A stretch of DNA of 64,000 bases, from positions 62,001 to 126,000 of the forward strand of contig NZ_JAUXYL010000044.1 in the NCBI RefSeq assembly GCF_030694375.1. The letters are read 5' to 3'. The DNA comes from Algoriphagus sp. Lineage in GTDB: Bacteria; Bacteroidota; Bacteroidia; Cytophagales; Cyclobacteriaceae. Numbering within the stretch: the stretch's first letter is position 1; the number at the start of each line of letters is the position of its first letter. Of this stretch, positions 18,881-28,081 are shown in pieces. Position numbers and translations under genes: made by a program. The notes beneath the pieces were generated by a model. It had not been told where the DNA came from, made no database searches, and worked only from the letters and a program-made list of their open reading frames with translations.

Positions 18881-18895
18881 ATAATCATTGACAGA

Positions 18896-19984
18896 TCAAA
18901 ATAACTCAAACATTTTAACGTATTTCTTCGAAATTGCTTTCCATGAATAATTCTTCTTTGCAAGCTTAGCAAGATCTTCCATCATTTGATCCCGATCCAA
19001 CTCCCTAATCTGCAATAGCAAGGTCTTTAGTTCCTCAAAATCATTGAAATATAAAGCCTTACCAAACGTGGTTTCTTTATTATAATTAACACCATATGCA
19101 ATGACAGGCAATCTCAAATACATCGCTTCCACCAGCGAAGGATTGGTCCCTCCTGCACTGTGTCCATGCAAATAGAAGAAGCAGTTTGACCGCAAGACGT
19201 TCAATTCCTCCATTTCGTAGATGGGATTGTACAAAATGATGTTTTTGACTTTGGAATACTCATGGTAAAGTTTCATTCCGTAGTCATTGGCATTCCAATT
19301 TCCAACCACAACATAAGGCATGCCTATTTCACATTCCTTAAATGCCCTCAGCTGCATCTCTACGTTGTTTTCGGGTTCGATTCTACAAACTGTAAAAACA
19401 TAAGGCGAATCCAGAAATGAGAATTTTTTCCTGTAAGAATCCGGCTCTACGGGACTTACGTGGTTTGCCCCATATGCGATTAGAAAGGAATCTTTACCAT
19501 ATTCAGAAGTTATATATTCCTGAATGTGCTTATTATCAGCTACTACGCCATCCGAGTATTTAACAGCAAGTGACTCGGAAAACTTCAAGAACTTTTTAGC
19601 AAACCATCCCCACTTGTCCCGCTTCCATTCCAATCCATCGATATGGGTGATGATCTTCGCTTTGGTAAAAGGCATAAGTAGAGGAATCATAATTGCTCCC
19701 GAAACACCCAATAGCAGGATAAAATCCTGATTTTTATAAGATTTCAAAAGCGAAACAGAATCATAAATTATGCTTTGCGCTCCATTTGCCTTTTTATTTA
19801 GATAAACAAGTTTTGCCCCTTTGTAACTCTCCAGTTTGTCTGGATAAGATTTACTTTCACAAAACACGGTGACTTCAAAAAATTTGGGTAAATGATCAAG
19901 CAGATTATCAACCAAAGTCTCAAAGCCACCATAATTAGAAGGAACCCCAACGATCCCCAGAATAGCGAGTTTTTTATTAATCAT
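18896..19984 (-). CDS. GT4 glycosyltransferase with DUF1972 N-terminal domain
   Basis: 362 residues. The N-terminus AILGIVGVPSNYGGFETLV is the hallmark of DUF1972, found in rhamnosyl- and related transferases. The C-terminal GT4 domain has YVFTVCRIEPENNVEMQL near 190 and HGHSAGGTNPSLVEAM near 275, the form of the donor-binding motif typical of this subfamily. It acts in the cytoplasm on the lipid-linked repeat unit. ATG at 19984 overlaps the upstream stop by 8 nt. A deoxysugar such as rhamnose or fucose is a possible donor by family, but no dTDP-rhamnose genes are in the window. Confidence 0.88.
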   Translation of the reverse strand: MINKKLAILGIVGVPSNYGGFETLVDNLLDHLPKFFEVTVFCESKSYPDKLESYKGAKLVYLNKKANGAQSIIYDSVSLLKSYKNQDFILLLGVSGAIMIPLLMPFTKAKIITHIDGLEWKRDKWGWFAKKFLKFSESLAVKYSDGVVADNKHIQEYITSEYGKDSFLIAYGANHVSPVEPDSYRKKFSFLDSPYVFTVCRIEPENNVEMQLRAFKECEIGMPYVVVGNWNANDYGMKLYHEYSKVKNIILYNPIYEMEELNVLRSNCFFYLHGHSAGGTNPSLVEAMYLRLPVIAYGVNYNKETTFGKALYFNDFEELKTLLLQIRELDRDQMMEDLAKLAKKNYSWKAISKKYVKMFELF

Positions 19985-21566
19985 TTAGATAATTTTTCAT
20001 TGCCTGAAGCATTTGGTATCGCTCTGCTTCAATATTTATTAGAAAATAACGGTTCAAGGCATTAGTCATTTCGGACACATTTGACACTTTGGCAACGGTC
20101 TCCAGCTTACTCAAATCCTCGATAGCATCCTTCAGCACTAGGTACCTTACAGAAACTTGGCCATTTGGATAGATCAGATGTGCATCACCTGAGGGCAAAT
20201 CAGAATAGATAGCAGAGTTCATAATATCAGAAGACCAAAGATTGAAAGCCCATCTGAGCATCCCGTTGTACCCTTTTGATTTAGCTAAATGGGTAAGAAA
20301 ATAAATATCCCGATAATCTGATGTCAACAACAAATTGGGTTGGCCGGGTTTCTCAAAACACGAAGTGTACAAGGACGTCGTTTGAGACTTTAAGATCCTT
20401 TTTTTCATTTCACCGGGATCTACTACTACATTCATCGGCATGGAATAATCGGCGATCCAGTCCGATAAAAAAGGGTAAAAATCACCAGAAAAGCCCATTT
20501 TTAGCCCCGGAGAAATATTTTTTACCCATTTCGCCAATTCCATGGTGACATTTGGATCTCGCTCATCAATAAATAAAACAGTTTTATCCTTCCAGCCTTT
20601 TTTAGCTAAATGTGCTGAAAAATCAATCAAAAACGGCTTCCAAAAAGTCTGATACTCCGGAGTCCCCGGTTGAGTCTGAATTGACTGGACAGCCGATGTT
20701 GATTCGTCATAGAAGAAAAAGAAGCCATTCCAGGGAAATAAGTTGTGCAGCACAATCTGGCCTTTTATTCCTTTGGAATGTGCCAATTCCACATACTTAT
20801 CAAAAACAGTATAATCATAGGAAAAAGCACCCGACTTAGATTTTTTTACCTGAATCATCATTTCTTCCAAGGGACGAACTCGGGTATTGTACAAATCCCA
20901 AAAAACAGAAGTCGTAATAGAATGCTGATTGATCTGGCAAAGCAATTCAAACATTTCACCGATCTCCAACCAATGCGCTTCTGACCAGGGCTTTTGCTTA
21001 TAATAATCTGCCATTGCAACGGGAAATTGCCAGAAATCTGTATAAAAATCAGAAAGTAAAGGGTCTTTAAGTACTCTGTCCTTTACAGTAAAACTGCCCT
21101 TAATTTCTGTCTTTTTCCCCCCTTCCAAAAAATTAATTACAAAAGGAAATTTTCCTGTTGCAGCATTGGATTTCGTCTTTACCTGTAGGATCAACCACTG
21201 ACTTTTCCCAGAAGCATCAAAGGTCAAATCAGGTCTTTTTTCTGCCCGGTCAGGAACTTTCACCTGATCAAAGGTTCCATTGGTTTTAGCTTCCCCACAG
21301 TTCCCTGCCGAAAAATCGGCCAAAACCTCATGTAATTGATACAGCTGTATATCCGCATCCGGTCCTGAATAGCTGACTTTTACCCGCTGTGAGGATTTTG
21401 CATCATAACGAATAGGAATAAGTACGCCATCATTTTTCCAGGAAACGAAATTCCCGTCGGAAGGCTGGGGATCATACAGTTTCTCCAATTTGTAAATCTG
21501 TGCCTTTTGTCCAAAACTGGCAGTCGAAAACAGTAAAAAGAAAAAAATCTTAATACACTCCTTCAT
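19977..21566 (-). CDS. Secreted GH123-like glycoside hydrolase (DUF4091 C-terminal domain)
   Basis: 529 residues, ATG at 21566, ATGA overlap with the upstream gene. Signal peptide at 1-19 (SFGQ), so it is exported. Residues about 25-160 form a beta-rich accessory domain; the remainder looks like a TIM-barrel with VLFIDERDP: Asp334-Glu335 match the adjacent Asp-Glu pair used for substrate-assisted catalysis in GH123 N-acetyl-galactosaminidases. The end, GMLRWAFNLWSSD then PSGDAHLIYPNG, is typical of DUF4091. In a polymer-assembly operon it may trim or release the product, which is expected to contain N-acetylated sugars. Substrate is not shown by sequence. Confidence 0.75.
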   Translation of the reverse strand: MKECIKIFFFLLFSTASFGQKAQIYKLEKLYDPQPSDGNFVSWKNDGVLIPIRYDAKSSQRVKVSYSGPDADIQLYQLHEVLADFSAGNCGEAKTNGTFDQVKVPDRAEKRPDLTFDASGKSQWLILQVKTKSNAATGKFPFVINFLEGGKKTEIKGSFTVKDRVLKDPLLSDFYTDFWQFPVAMADYYKQKPWSEAHWLEIGEMFELLCQINQHSITTSVFWDLYNTRVRPLEEMMIQVKKSKSGAFSYDYTVFDKYVELAHSKGIKGQIVLHNLFPWNGFFFFYDESTSAVQSIQTQPGTPEYQTFWKPFLIDFSAHLAKKGWKDKTVLFIDERDPNVTMELAKWVKNISPGLKMGFSGDFYPFLSDWIADYSMPMNVVVDPGEMKKRILKSQTTSLYTSCFEKPGQPNLLLTSDYRDIYFLTHLAKSKGYNGMLRWAFNLWSSDIMNSAIYSDLPSGDAHLIYPNGQVSVRYLVLKDAIEDLSKLETVAKVSNVSEMTNALNRYFLINIEAERYQMLQAMKNYLND

Positions 21567-22633
21567 GAGAGTAACTTAGTCATTTCATTTTCGAAATTTT
21601 CTCTGGAAAACTGTTTGGAACGACGGATGGCATTTTCGCTTAATTGCTTCCAATATCCACGATCTGAGTCCATTTTGACAATTAATCCCTCGATATTATC
21701 CAGATCGATATAATCAACAAGAAACCCATTTTCTCCATTGACGACCAGTTCGGTCACCCCCCCATCAGTCGGCACGATCGCAGGTAGTCCGAATTGCATT
21801 CCTTCCAGAACAGTCATCCCAAATGTTTCCAGGCATTTATCCTTATTGGTCAGATTCATAATCAGGGATGCTTTTTGGTAATAGGGAATGACATCCTTTT
21901 GGACAGACAGTACGGCAAGATTTAAGGGTATAATCCGCTCTGATTTCCAACGCATCACATCTGGTTCAGCATCGCTCAATATCAGGTCGAATCCAAATTG
22001 AGGCAAAGTTCTGGCCAATTCCAAAAATTCAGTAATTCCCTTATAAGGACGGAGAGAGGCAAGCATCAGAATTCTGAATTCGCCTCTTTGCCTGTCTCCT
22101 GATTTCGCACTCAACTCTAATTCTTTCTTTACACTGTTATAAATTACTCTTGGGTTTCGACCTCTTAAAGAAGGATTGCGGGCCAAAAAATTTGAAACCA
22201 CAACTATTTCATCAGCATACCTCCGTACGACCCAAAAGAGAAATCCATTCAGCAATCCTGGACTTATCTCGTATTCATGAACATGTACTATTACCTTCTT
22301 CTTCAGAAATTTACCCATCAATATTGCCGAAAAAGGCAGAATAGTATTGACGTAAAAGGTACAGTTATCACGCTTGTACTTTACTAACAAAAGCATCAAA
22401 AAAAACTGACTTAAAAAAAAGGTAAAAAGGGTCAGAATTCTAAACCTGGATCTGAGGTAATAATTAGAATGATAGGTAATCCCATCAATCCCCGAAAGAA
22501 ATCCTTCTCCCCTGCTGGTGTAAAGGTGTACCTCTTTACCCAATTCCTTAGATACAAGAATTGTATTTCTCAGGACTTGAGGACTCCCTGTGTAATTATT
22601 CAGCAGGTGAAAAAAGATGAGCTTTTCTTTCAA
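21563..22633 (-). CDS. GT4-family glycosyltransferase
   Basis: 356 residues. N-terminal FFHLLNNYTGSPQVLRN is a GT-B acceptor loop; a hydrophobic stretch near 65-85 (LFTFFLSQFFLMLLLV) may associate with the membrane. RILMLASLRPYKGITEFLEL (about 185) and the E-x7-E motif ETFGMTVLE (about 270) mark the GT4 donor domain. The only workable start is TTG at 22633: no ATG occurs in frame before the first strand and a stop lies 24 nt upstream. This makes it overlap the polymerase gene by 38 nt, suggesting translational coupling. Confidence 0.85.
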   Translation of the reverse strand: MKEKLIFFHLLNNYTGSPQVLRNTILVSKELGKEVHLYTSRGEGFLSGIDGITYHSNYYLRSRFRILTLFTFFLSQFFLMLLLVKYKRDNCTFYVNTILPFSAILMGKFLKKKVIVHVHEYEISPGLLNGFLFWVVRRYADEIVVVSNFLARNPSLRGRNPRVIYNSVKKELELSAKSGDRQRGEFRILMLASLRPYKGITEFLELARTLPQFGFDLILSDAEPDVMRWKSERIIPLNLAVLSVQKDVIPYYQKASLIMNLTNKDKCLETFGMTVLEGMQFGLPAIVPTDGGVTELVVNGENGFLVDYIDLDNIEGLIVKMDSDRGYWKQLSENAIRRSKQFSRENFENEMTKLLS

Positions 22634-23765
22634 GTTTTGTGAATTTGTTGAAAATCAACAGGAATACTGCCAGAAGAATATAGATGGTGGTTGAATAAAA
22701 CTCATGGGTGAATTGCTGTGCTATTATGAAAATGTAAAAAAGCAACGTCGCATAAAAGGCTTTTCCTTTCATCCAAAACAGAATTGAAAAAACAAAAACA
22801 GAAATTAAATAAAAGAAATACCCCATAAAACCATAGGTATAGAGCAGAACAGAGGTCCCGTTTTCTATATATCCCGTACTGTAATACGTTCCTTTGGCTA
22901 TACTCTCATCCACTATATTATTTCCATGCCCAATCAGGTACCCCAGCCAATCGGTCTGTTCAAAGAAAGCAATCCGGAATGCCTGCAACAAATCCGATCT
23001 TGAAGTAAGGGTTGATAGATTGAATATCAGCTTATTGATGAATTCAAAGAAATAAATAAAAAAGCCCAAACCTGCTATCACACTAACCCAAAAGATTCTC
23101 TTATGCTTGAAAAATAAAATGATGTAATAAATAAGAAGACTGTTTCTGTTGAATGTGAGTACCAAACCTAGAAAAACGATTAAATAAGCCAGTTTATCCA
23201 TCAAGCCGAGTTTTGATTCATCTTTTCTCCAGTAATAAATTAAAAACCAGGCGATTATTAAGGTTCCAAAAGTTTGAACAGTAGTAGTGAAACCTTTGGC
23301 TGCATGAAGAAACGGGAGTCCTTTATCATACATCGGATGCACAAAGGAATTCATGCCTGAAACATAACTTGAAATCACAAAAAATATCCCCAATACGATA
23401 TGTATGAACAATGCCCAATAAATCAAATCCAAAAACCCATCTTCTTCGGCGATCAGGGTCATGAATGCCAACCCTATAATCGGGAAAAATATGATCAGTG
23501 AAGACATCGGCAGGTTTAGCAAATAGGAGATTAAAATCAGCCCTAAGCTTAAAATCAGAACATAAAATGAATTCAACGGAACTCTCCTACCCAAAAAGAA
23601 AAAATGAAACAACAACGCCCCAACCAACAAAGTCATTAGGGCCTTATCCAGTTGAAAACTGACCAGCTGGGTACAGGAAACCAAAAAAAGAACCAATGTT
23701 AGTCCAGCCCTGGAAAAGTTCCGGACCACCCATACGGGTATTGAAGTGCTATTTTCTAAGATCAT
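22596..23765 (-). CDS. wzy: Wzy-type polysaccharide polymerase / O-antigen ligase-like membrane protein
   Basis: 389 residues, ATG at 23765, overlapping the upstream gene by 17 nt. About ten hydrophobic helices run through the chain, with a larger extracytoplasmic loop around 250-300 (GYLIGHGNNIVDESIAKGT) carrying the polar residues expected of the active loop in Wzy and WaaL. LTFNRNSLLIYYI (about 205) matches the conserved R-containing segment of this superfamily. It would join repeat units on the periplasmic face after Wzx export. Sequence identity across this family is low, so the call rests on topology and on being the only polytopic protein of this kind next to a Wzx flippase and Wzz. 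Confidence 0.78.
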   Translation of the reverse strand: MILENSTSIPVWVVRNFSRAGLTLVLFLVSCTQLVSFQLDKALMTLLVGALLFHFFFLGRRVPLNSFYVLILSLGLILISYLLNLPMSSLIIFFPIIGLAFMTLIAEEDGFLDLIYWALFIHIVLGIFFVISSYVSGMNSFVHPMYDKGLPFLHAAKGFTTTVQTFGTLIIAWFLIYYWRKDESKLGLMDKLAYLIVFLGLVLTFNRNSLLIYYIILFFKHKRIFWVSVIAGLGFFIYFFEFINKLIFNLSTLTSRSDLLQAFRIAFFEQTDWLGYLIGHGNNIVDESIAKGTYYSTGYIENGTSVLLYTYGFMGYFFYLISVFVFSILFWMKGKAFYATLLFYIFIIAQQFTHEFYSTTIYILLAVFLLIFNKFTKLERKAHLFSPAE

Positions 23766-25035
23766 CCGCTAATTTTTCCAACTGATGAAATCTTGAATAC
23801 TTAGCAACAGATTTCCTCGAAGCTTGCTTTAATACAGAAATACTTCCCTCCTTGTGACAGAGATCCATCAAGTCAAAAATCAAGCTTTTTCCCTGATCAG
23901 CATTTTTGGCAAAAAAACCAAGCCCGGATTCCTTCAAAATTTCTTCCATCACATCCTCATCTGTCGGACAAAGCAATACAGGTTTTCCAAGCGCCAAATA
24001 TTCATATAATTTGGAGGAAGGAATACCTTTCATTGACCCATAGGCGATCCCCAAAAGAACTTGAGCTTTCTGAAGCTTTTCAAGGGCTTGATGTCTCGGA
24101 AAGCGATCAGTGACCTCCACTAGCGATCGAAGTTGATCAGGAACCAAAGATTCAATTCTTCTTTTCTCCTTGACATCAAATCCAGCTCCCAAAAAAATCA
24201 GACGAAATGGCCTTCCTTCACCATGACACATCTCTAGAACATCTAAAATAAGCCTGATATCCTGTGATGGATAAAGTACACCACTGTACATCACCGTAAA
24301 CTGATCGTAAAGTGGCAGTTCCGGCAAATCCAAAAGGCTTTCTTCAAAGCCATTTTGTACTGTTATTCCGGGCTTATTTAAAAAATCAGAAATTCGTTTG
24401 GTGTAGGGTTCCGAAACCGAAATCACTGAATCGGCCGTACTTACCCATTTTTTTTCATAGGAAGACTCCACTTTGGCTATCCATCTTCTTACCGCTCCAC
24501 CTTCTTTTTCCATCTGGAGCTCATTAGTACTCCAGTCATCCCGATAATCGGCAATCCAACATATACCCAACTTTTTTTTCAGCATGTATCCTAATCGAAA
24601 CAGGTAATACGGTTCGCCAGAAATTATGAGCTTTTCAGGTTTTTCCGCTTTAACCAGTTGGCTTAAGTAGGCTGGAAAATTGGAAAAAGAGGTAAATCCC
24701 AACGTGAATTGGGCTAAAAATACATCCAGTAACTTGGTGACTAAAAAAATGGGACGGAGTATTCCTTCACCAAATCGTCTATAAGCTTCGTCAAGAATTC
24801 CCGGTTTGAAAGGGAGATAATGAACTTCGTAATTAGGGAATTTTTCGATTATTACTTTATCACCTATGGGCACTTTGGTGTCCTGATGAGTTTTCAGGTC
24901 TTTTGTCCATATACGCGTTACAACGATAGGGTAAAATCCGGATTTGTAAAAATTCTGTGCCCAGTAGGTTAGCCTTTGTGCAGGAGTGAGTGTACAAGGG
25001 GAAAAATAAAAAGAAACTAAAAGAATTTTTTTCAA
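23749..25035 (-). CDS. GT4-like glycosyltransferase
   Basis: 428 residues. It opens with ILLVSFYFSPCTLTPAQRL, the first GT-B strand and loop. The C-terminal domain contains FTVMYSGVLYPSQDIRLILD (about 245), FLGAG, and GSMKGIPSSKLYEYLALGKP (about 330), a variant donor site in which PSKLYEYLA replaces the canonical E-x7-E, as in WcaI-like transferases. The start is TTG at 25035, overlapping the preceding TGA as TTGA; an in-frame stop lies a few codons upstream and there is no ATG nearby. Donor and acceptor unknown. Confidence 0.82.
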   Translation of the reverse strand: MKKILLVSFYFSPCTLTPAQRLTYWAQNFYKSGFYPIVVTRIWTKDLKTHQDTKVPIGDKVIIEKFPNYEVHYLPFKPGILDEAYRRFGEGILRPIFLVTKLLDVFLAQFTLGFTSFSNFPAYLSQLVKAEKPEKLIISGEPYYLFRLGYMLKKKLGICWIADYRDDWSTNELQMEKEGGAVRRWIAKVESSYEKKWVSTADSVISVSEPYTKRISDFLNKPGITVQNGFEESLLDLPELPLYDQFTVMYSGVLYPSQDIRLILDVLEMCHGEGRPFRLIFLGAGFDVKEKRRIESLVPDQLRSLVEVTDRFPRHQALEKLQKAQVLLGIAYGSMKGIPSSKLYEYLALGKPVLLCPTDEDVMEEILKESGLGFFAKNADQGKSLIFDLMDLCHKEGSISVLKQASRKSVAKYSRFHQLEKLADDLRK

Positions 25036-26207
25036 TTCGATTCAGTAATAGATTCCAAAGAAGGCTCTGCATTCAATAGGCCTAAGTCCTGAAGTAAGCT
25101 TTCCATAACTTTTTCGTTTTGATGGTTGGAATATTTCCCTGCGATTTGGTGAGAGATTTTTTTCATTTCTCTAATCTCTTCCAAGGAAGTAGCATTCAAA
25201 GCCTCACCCAATTCTTTTTCATCAAATGAATGAGCTACTATTCCATTTTGCTCTTCCAGGACTATTTTGCTCATCTCCGGAGAAGGGCCAATAGCAATTG
25301 CCAGGCGGGCCTGGATAAACTCGAAAAATTTATTGGGAAGGGCATTCGCATAATTAAAATTGACAGGCTCCAAAATGAAGAGACCGATATCGAAGCGATT
25401 GATAAATGAAGAAATTTCTTGAGTGGGAACCGGGGTCAGAAACTCAATTCGTCTTCCCTTCGCCAATTCTTTTAATTCTAGAAAATAAACAGGATCTGAG
25501 GGTATTAGCATCAATTTCAATTCAAAACGATCATCCAAATGGTCCATAAGGCGGATCATTTTCTCAATTTTCCTGCTCCGGTTGGCTATCCCATGATGAA
25601 CAATTTGAATTCTATCCTTCTCAATACTTGGCTCCAAGTTAGGTTCATAGTCCGGGGTATTAAGTATCAGGTGAGCCTCGACGCCATAATCTCTTGCATA
25701 ATCTTGGGCGATCCCATCACAAACGGTTATAAACTTATCCGCCATGGGAATGTATTTTTTACAAACAAAATTCACAAATCGTTTATGAAACCATTTCCAG
25801 AGCAACATCTCGCTAAATTCTTTGGCATATTGCTCATGCGCATCAAATATCACTTTGGCCTGAGGATGAGATTTTCTTAAAGCCACGGCTAAGGGCCAAG
25901 TTTCGGCATCATTTGCCAAAATCAAATTAAAAGTTGGCTGCAACAAACTCAAATCCTTCAGGCTGCTATGCCGTAAAAATTCTTTCACGCGAATTCGAGC
26001 CAATCTTGCTACCATGATTCCTAATTTCAAGGCTCGGAAGAAGGGAGATTTTGCTTTGGTGAGTGGGTAAAAAGACTTTTCTCCGGTGTATTCAAGGCCA
26101 CTAAGCACAATTTCAAATCCATGTCTTTCAAAAAAAGAAATCTGTCTAAGCACTCTTGGATCAGAATGCATTCGGGAAAAAGATAAGATGAGGACCCGCT
26201 TTTTCAA
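25032..26207 (-). CDS. GT4-like glycosyltransferase
   Basis: 391 residues. VLILSFSRMHSDPRVLRQ at the N-terminus and VIFDAHEQYAKEF (about 120) are typical of GT4-like proteins, and the donor domain is marked by IQIVHHGIANRSRKIEKMI (about 200) and NALPNKFFEFIQARLAI (about 310). The start is TTG at 26207, 2 nt after the TGA of the asparagine synthase gene; CTG at 26213 is less likely, and there is no ATG. It belongs to the block of transferases between the two AsnB-type genes and the polymerase. Confidence 0.8.
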   Translation of the reverse strand: MKKRVLILSFSRMHSDPRVLRQISFFERHGFEIVLSGLEYTGEKSFYPLTKAKSPFFRALKLGIMVARLARIRVKEFLRHSSLKDLSLLQPTFNLILANDAETWPLAVALRKSHPQAKVIFDAHEQYAKEFSEMLLWKWFHKRFVNFVCKKYIPMADKFITVCDGIAQDYARDYGVEAHLILNTPDYEPNLEPSIEKDRIQIVHHGIANRSRKIEKMIRLMDHLDDRFELKLMLIPSDPVYFLELKELAKGRRIEFLTPVPTQEISSFINRFDIGLFILEPVNFNYANALPNKFFEFIQARLAIAIGPSPEMSKIVLEEQNGIVAHSFDEKELGEALNATSLEEIREMKKISHQIAGKYSNHQNEKVMESLLQDLGLLNAEPSLESITESN

Positions 26208-26209
26208 TA

Positions 26210-28081
26210 TCAGAAAAGATTAGCTACCATTAAATGATTCCAGCTACCATCCCCTTTGTTGTGAGCCACCTGCGACTGAATGGGTAAATTCTCCGCCCCT
26301 TTTTTCAAAATTCCTTCCTTGCTCAAAATTTCTCTGGATGCCTTAATTTTATCCTGAGTACTGGGATTATCCATCCAGGACTTTTGTGGTGGTTCAAAAC
26401 CTATTTTATCCTTCCTCCATGCGATTTCCTCCGGCAATAAATCCTCAAATGAAGCCCGCATCAAATATTTGGTCCAACCATCTTTGATTTTCAATTCCGA
26501 AGGAAGACTGAATACAAATTCCACCAATTCATGGGACAGGAATGGAAGTCTTACTTCTCTGCTGTGTGCCATGGAATTTCTGTCAGCATATCTCAATAGC
26601 GTAGGTAATCCTATTTCAAAAGTCGAGAAATACAAATGGCTATTCAAATGACCCAAGTCAAAGTTGAAGTCATTATGCGAAAACTTGCGAAAAGCGGAGA
26701 AGAAATCATCTGCCATCAGTGTTGAGTTTTTCATCTTAGTATTCAACACTTTTCTTCCTACTTTATTGACTAATGTTGGAAAATTAGCAGCAATTGCTTG
26801 CTTAAATCCAGGCTTAGATATTTTAGCATTGATAGTATTCCCTTCGTGAAGCTGGCGATAGGCAGAAAATTCTTTCTCGAATTGATTCCCGGAACGCTTT
26901 CGAATTTCATTGAAAAAAGTGGTGAAATAGGGATGATAACCTGCCAAAATCTCATCCGCTCCCTGCCCGTCTAATAAGACGGTAACTCCATTCTTTTTGG
27001 CCAATTCATAAACCTGATATTGTACCAGAATACTAGCAGATCCAAAGGGCTCCTCTTGATGGTAGCAAATTTTATCAAAGACTCCCTCAAAATCGTCCAT
27101 TTCGCTATAAACCTCATGAGGGTTTATCCGAGTTTGTTCTTTGACTTTCTCGATGAAATATCCCTCGTCTTTGTGAAAATTCTTGAACCTAGCCGAAAAG
27201 GTATTTTGAATTGATTCAGGATGATCTCTAAGCAAATGATCAATCACACAGACCACTAATGAACTGTCAATTCCACCTGACAAGCTGGAACCCACCAAAA
27301 CATCCGATCTGAGTCTTCGGTTTACCGACTCGATGAAGAGTTCACGAAAACGATCTTTGGCATCTTGGAGCCTAATCGAGTTATTCTGCGCTAGGGGATT
27401 GATGGCCCAGTATTTCCTCACACTGATGGATCCCTTTTTCCAGATCAGATAATTTCCTGGAGCCAATTTTCTTACACCCTTGAAAAAAGTCTGCCCCAGA
27501 TCTGAATGGTTATCCAAGAGATCAAAGTGCAGGTAATTGAATATCATTTCTGGATCGGGACTTTTTGTCACGCCCACTGCCCAAAACTCTTTCATTTCCG
27601 AGGCAAAGTAAAAAGCCTCCTGAAATTGAGTAAAGAAAAATGGCTTTTCACCAAATCGATCTCGAGCGCAAAAGACCTCTCCTGTTTGGTTGTCATACAG
27701 CGCAAAAGCAAACATTCCATCCAAATCTTGTAGACAAGCTTCCTTCTTTAGGTCATACAGCGCCAAGAGTACTTCTGTATCCGAATTACTTCGAAACTTG
27801 TATCCTTTTTTGACCAGTTCAGATTTGATCTCCAAGTAATTATAGATCTCCCCATTGAAAGTGAGTGTATATCGATCCAGGTAATGCATAGGCTGAGCAC
27901 CTGTTTCGGTTAAGTCCAAAATGGATAGTCTTCGATGCCCAAAACCAACTTGACCTCCTTCGCTGATCCAATGACCTGAACCATCTGGCCCTCGATGGAT
28001 AATCGCATCGGTCATCTTCACCAACTTCTCCTTGGATACCAAATTTGGGTTATCAGATAGAATTCCTGCTATTCCGCACAT
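26210..28081 (-). CDS. asnB: AsnB-type glutamine amidotransferase (copy 1)
   Basis: 623 residues, ATG at 28081. The N-terminal Cys2 (MCGIAGIL) is the nucleophile of a class II glutaminase domain (about 1-210), with the RGPDG and NGEIYNY motifs. The synthetase domain has the ATP pyrophosphatase loop SLSGGIDSS near 260 and LDGQGADEILAGY near 370. Housekeeping AsnB makes asparagine, but homologues inside O-antigen and EPS clusters (such as WbpS of Pseudomonas) are thought to amidate uronic-acid carboxyls. Uronic acids are predicted products of this cluster, so the second role is favoured here (inference). Stop is 2 nt before the next start. Confidence 0.88.
   Translation of the reverse strand: MCGIAGILSDNPNLVSKEKLVKMTDAIIHRGPDGSGHWISEGGQVGFGHRRLSILDLTETGAQPMHYLDRYTLTFNGEIYNYLEIKSELVKKGYKFRSNSDTEVLLALYDLKKEACLQDLDGMFAFALYDNQTGEVFCARDRFGEKPFFFTQFQEAFYFASEMKEFWAVGVTKSPDPEMIFNYLHFDLLDNHSDLGQTFFKGVRKLAPGNYLIWKKGSISVRKYWAINPLAQNNSIRLQDAKDRFRELFIESVNRRLRSDVLVGSSLSGGIDSSLVVCVIDHLLRDHPESIQNTFSARFKNFHKDEGYFIEKVKEQTRINPHEVYSEMDDFEGVFDKICYHQEEPFGSASILVQYQVYELAKKNGVTVLLDGQGADEILAGYHPYFTTFFNEIRKRSGNQFEKEFSAYRQLHEGNTINAKISKPGFKQAIAANFPTLVNKVGRKVLNTKMKNSTLMADDFFSAFRKFSHNDFNFDLGHLNSHLYFSTFEIGLPTLLRYADRNSMAHSREVRLPFLSHELVEFVFSLPSELKIKDGWTKYLMRASFEDLLPEEIAWRKDKIGFEPPQKSWMDNPSTQDKIKASREILSKEGILKKGAENLPIQSQVAHNKGDGSWNHLMVANLF

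Noticed and set aside
26210..28081. Housekeeping asparagine synthetase
   Set aside because: Possible by sequence, but two diverged copies within one polysaccharide operon make a glycan amidation role more likely; asparagine synthesis is not excluded.
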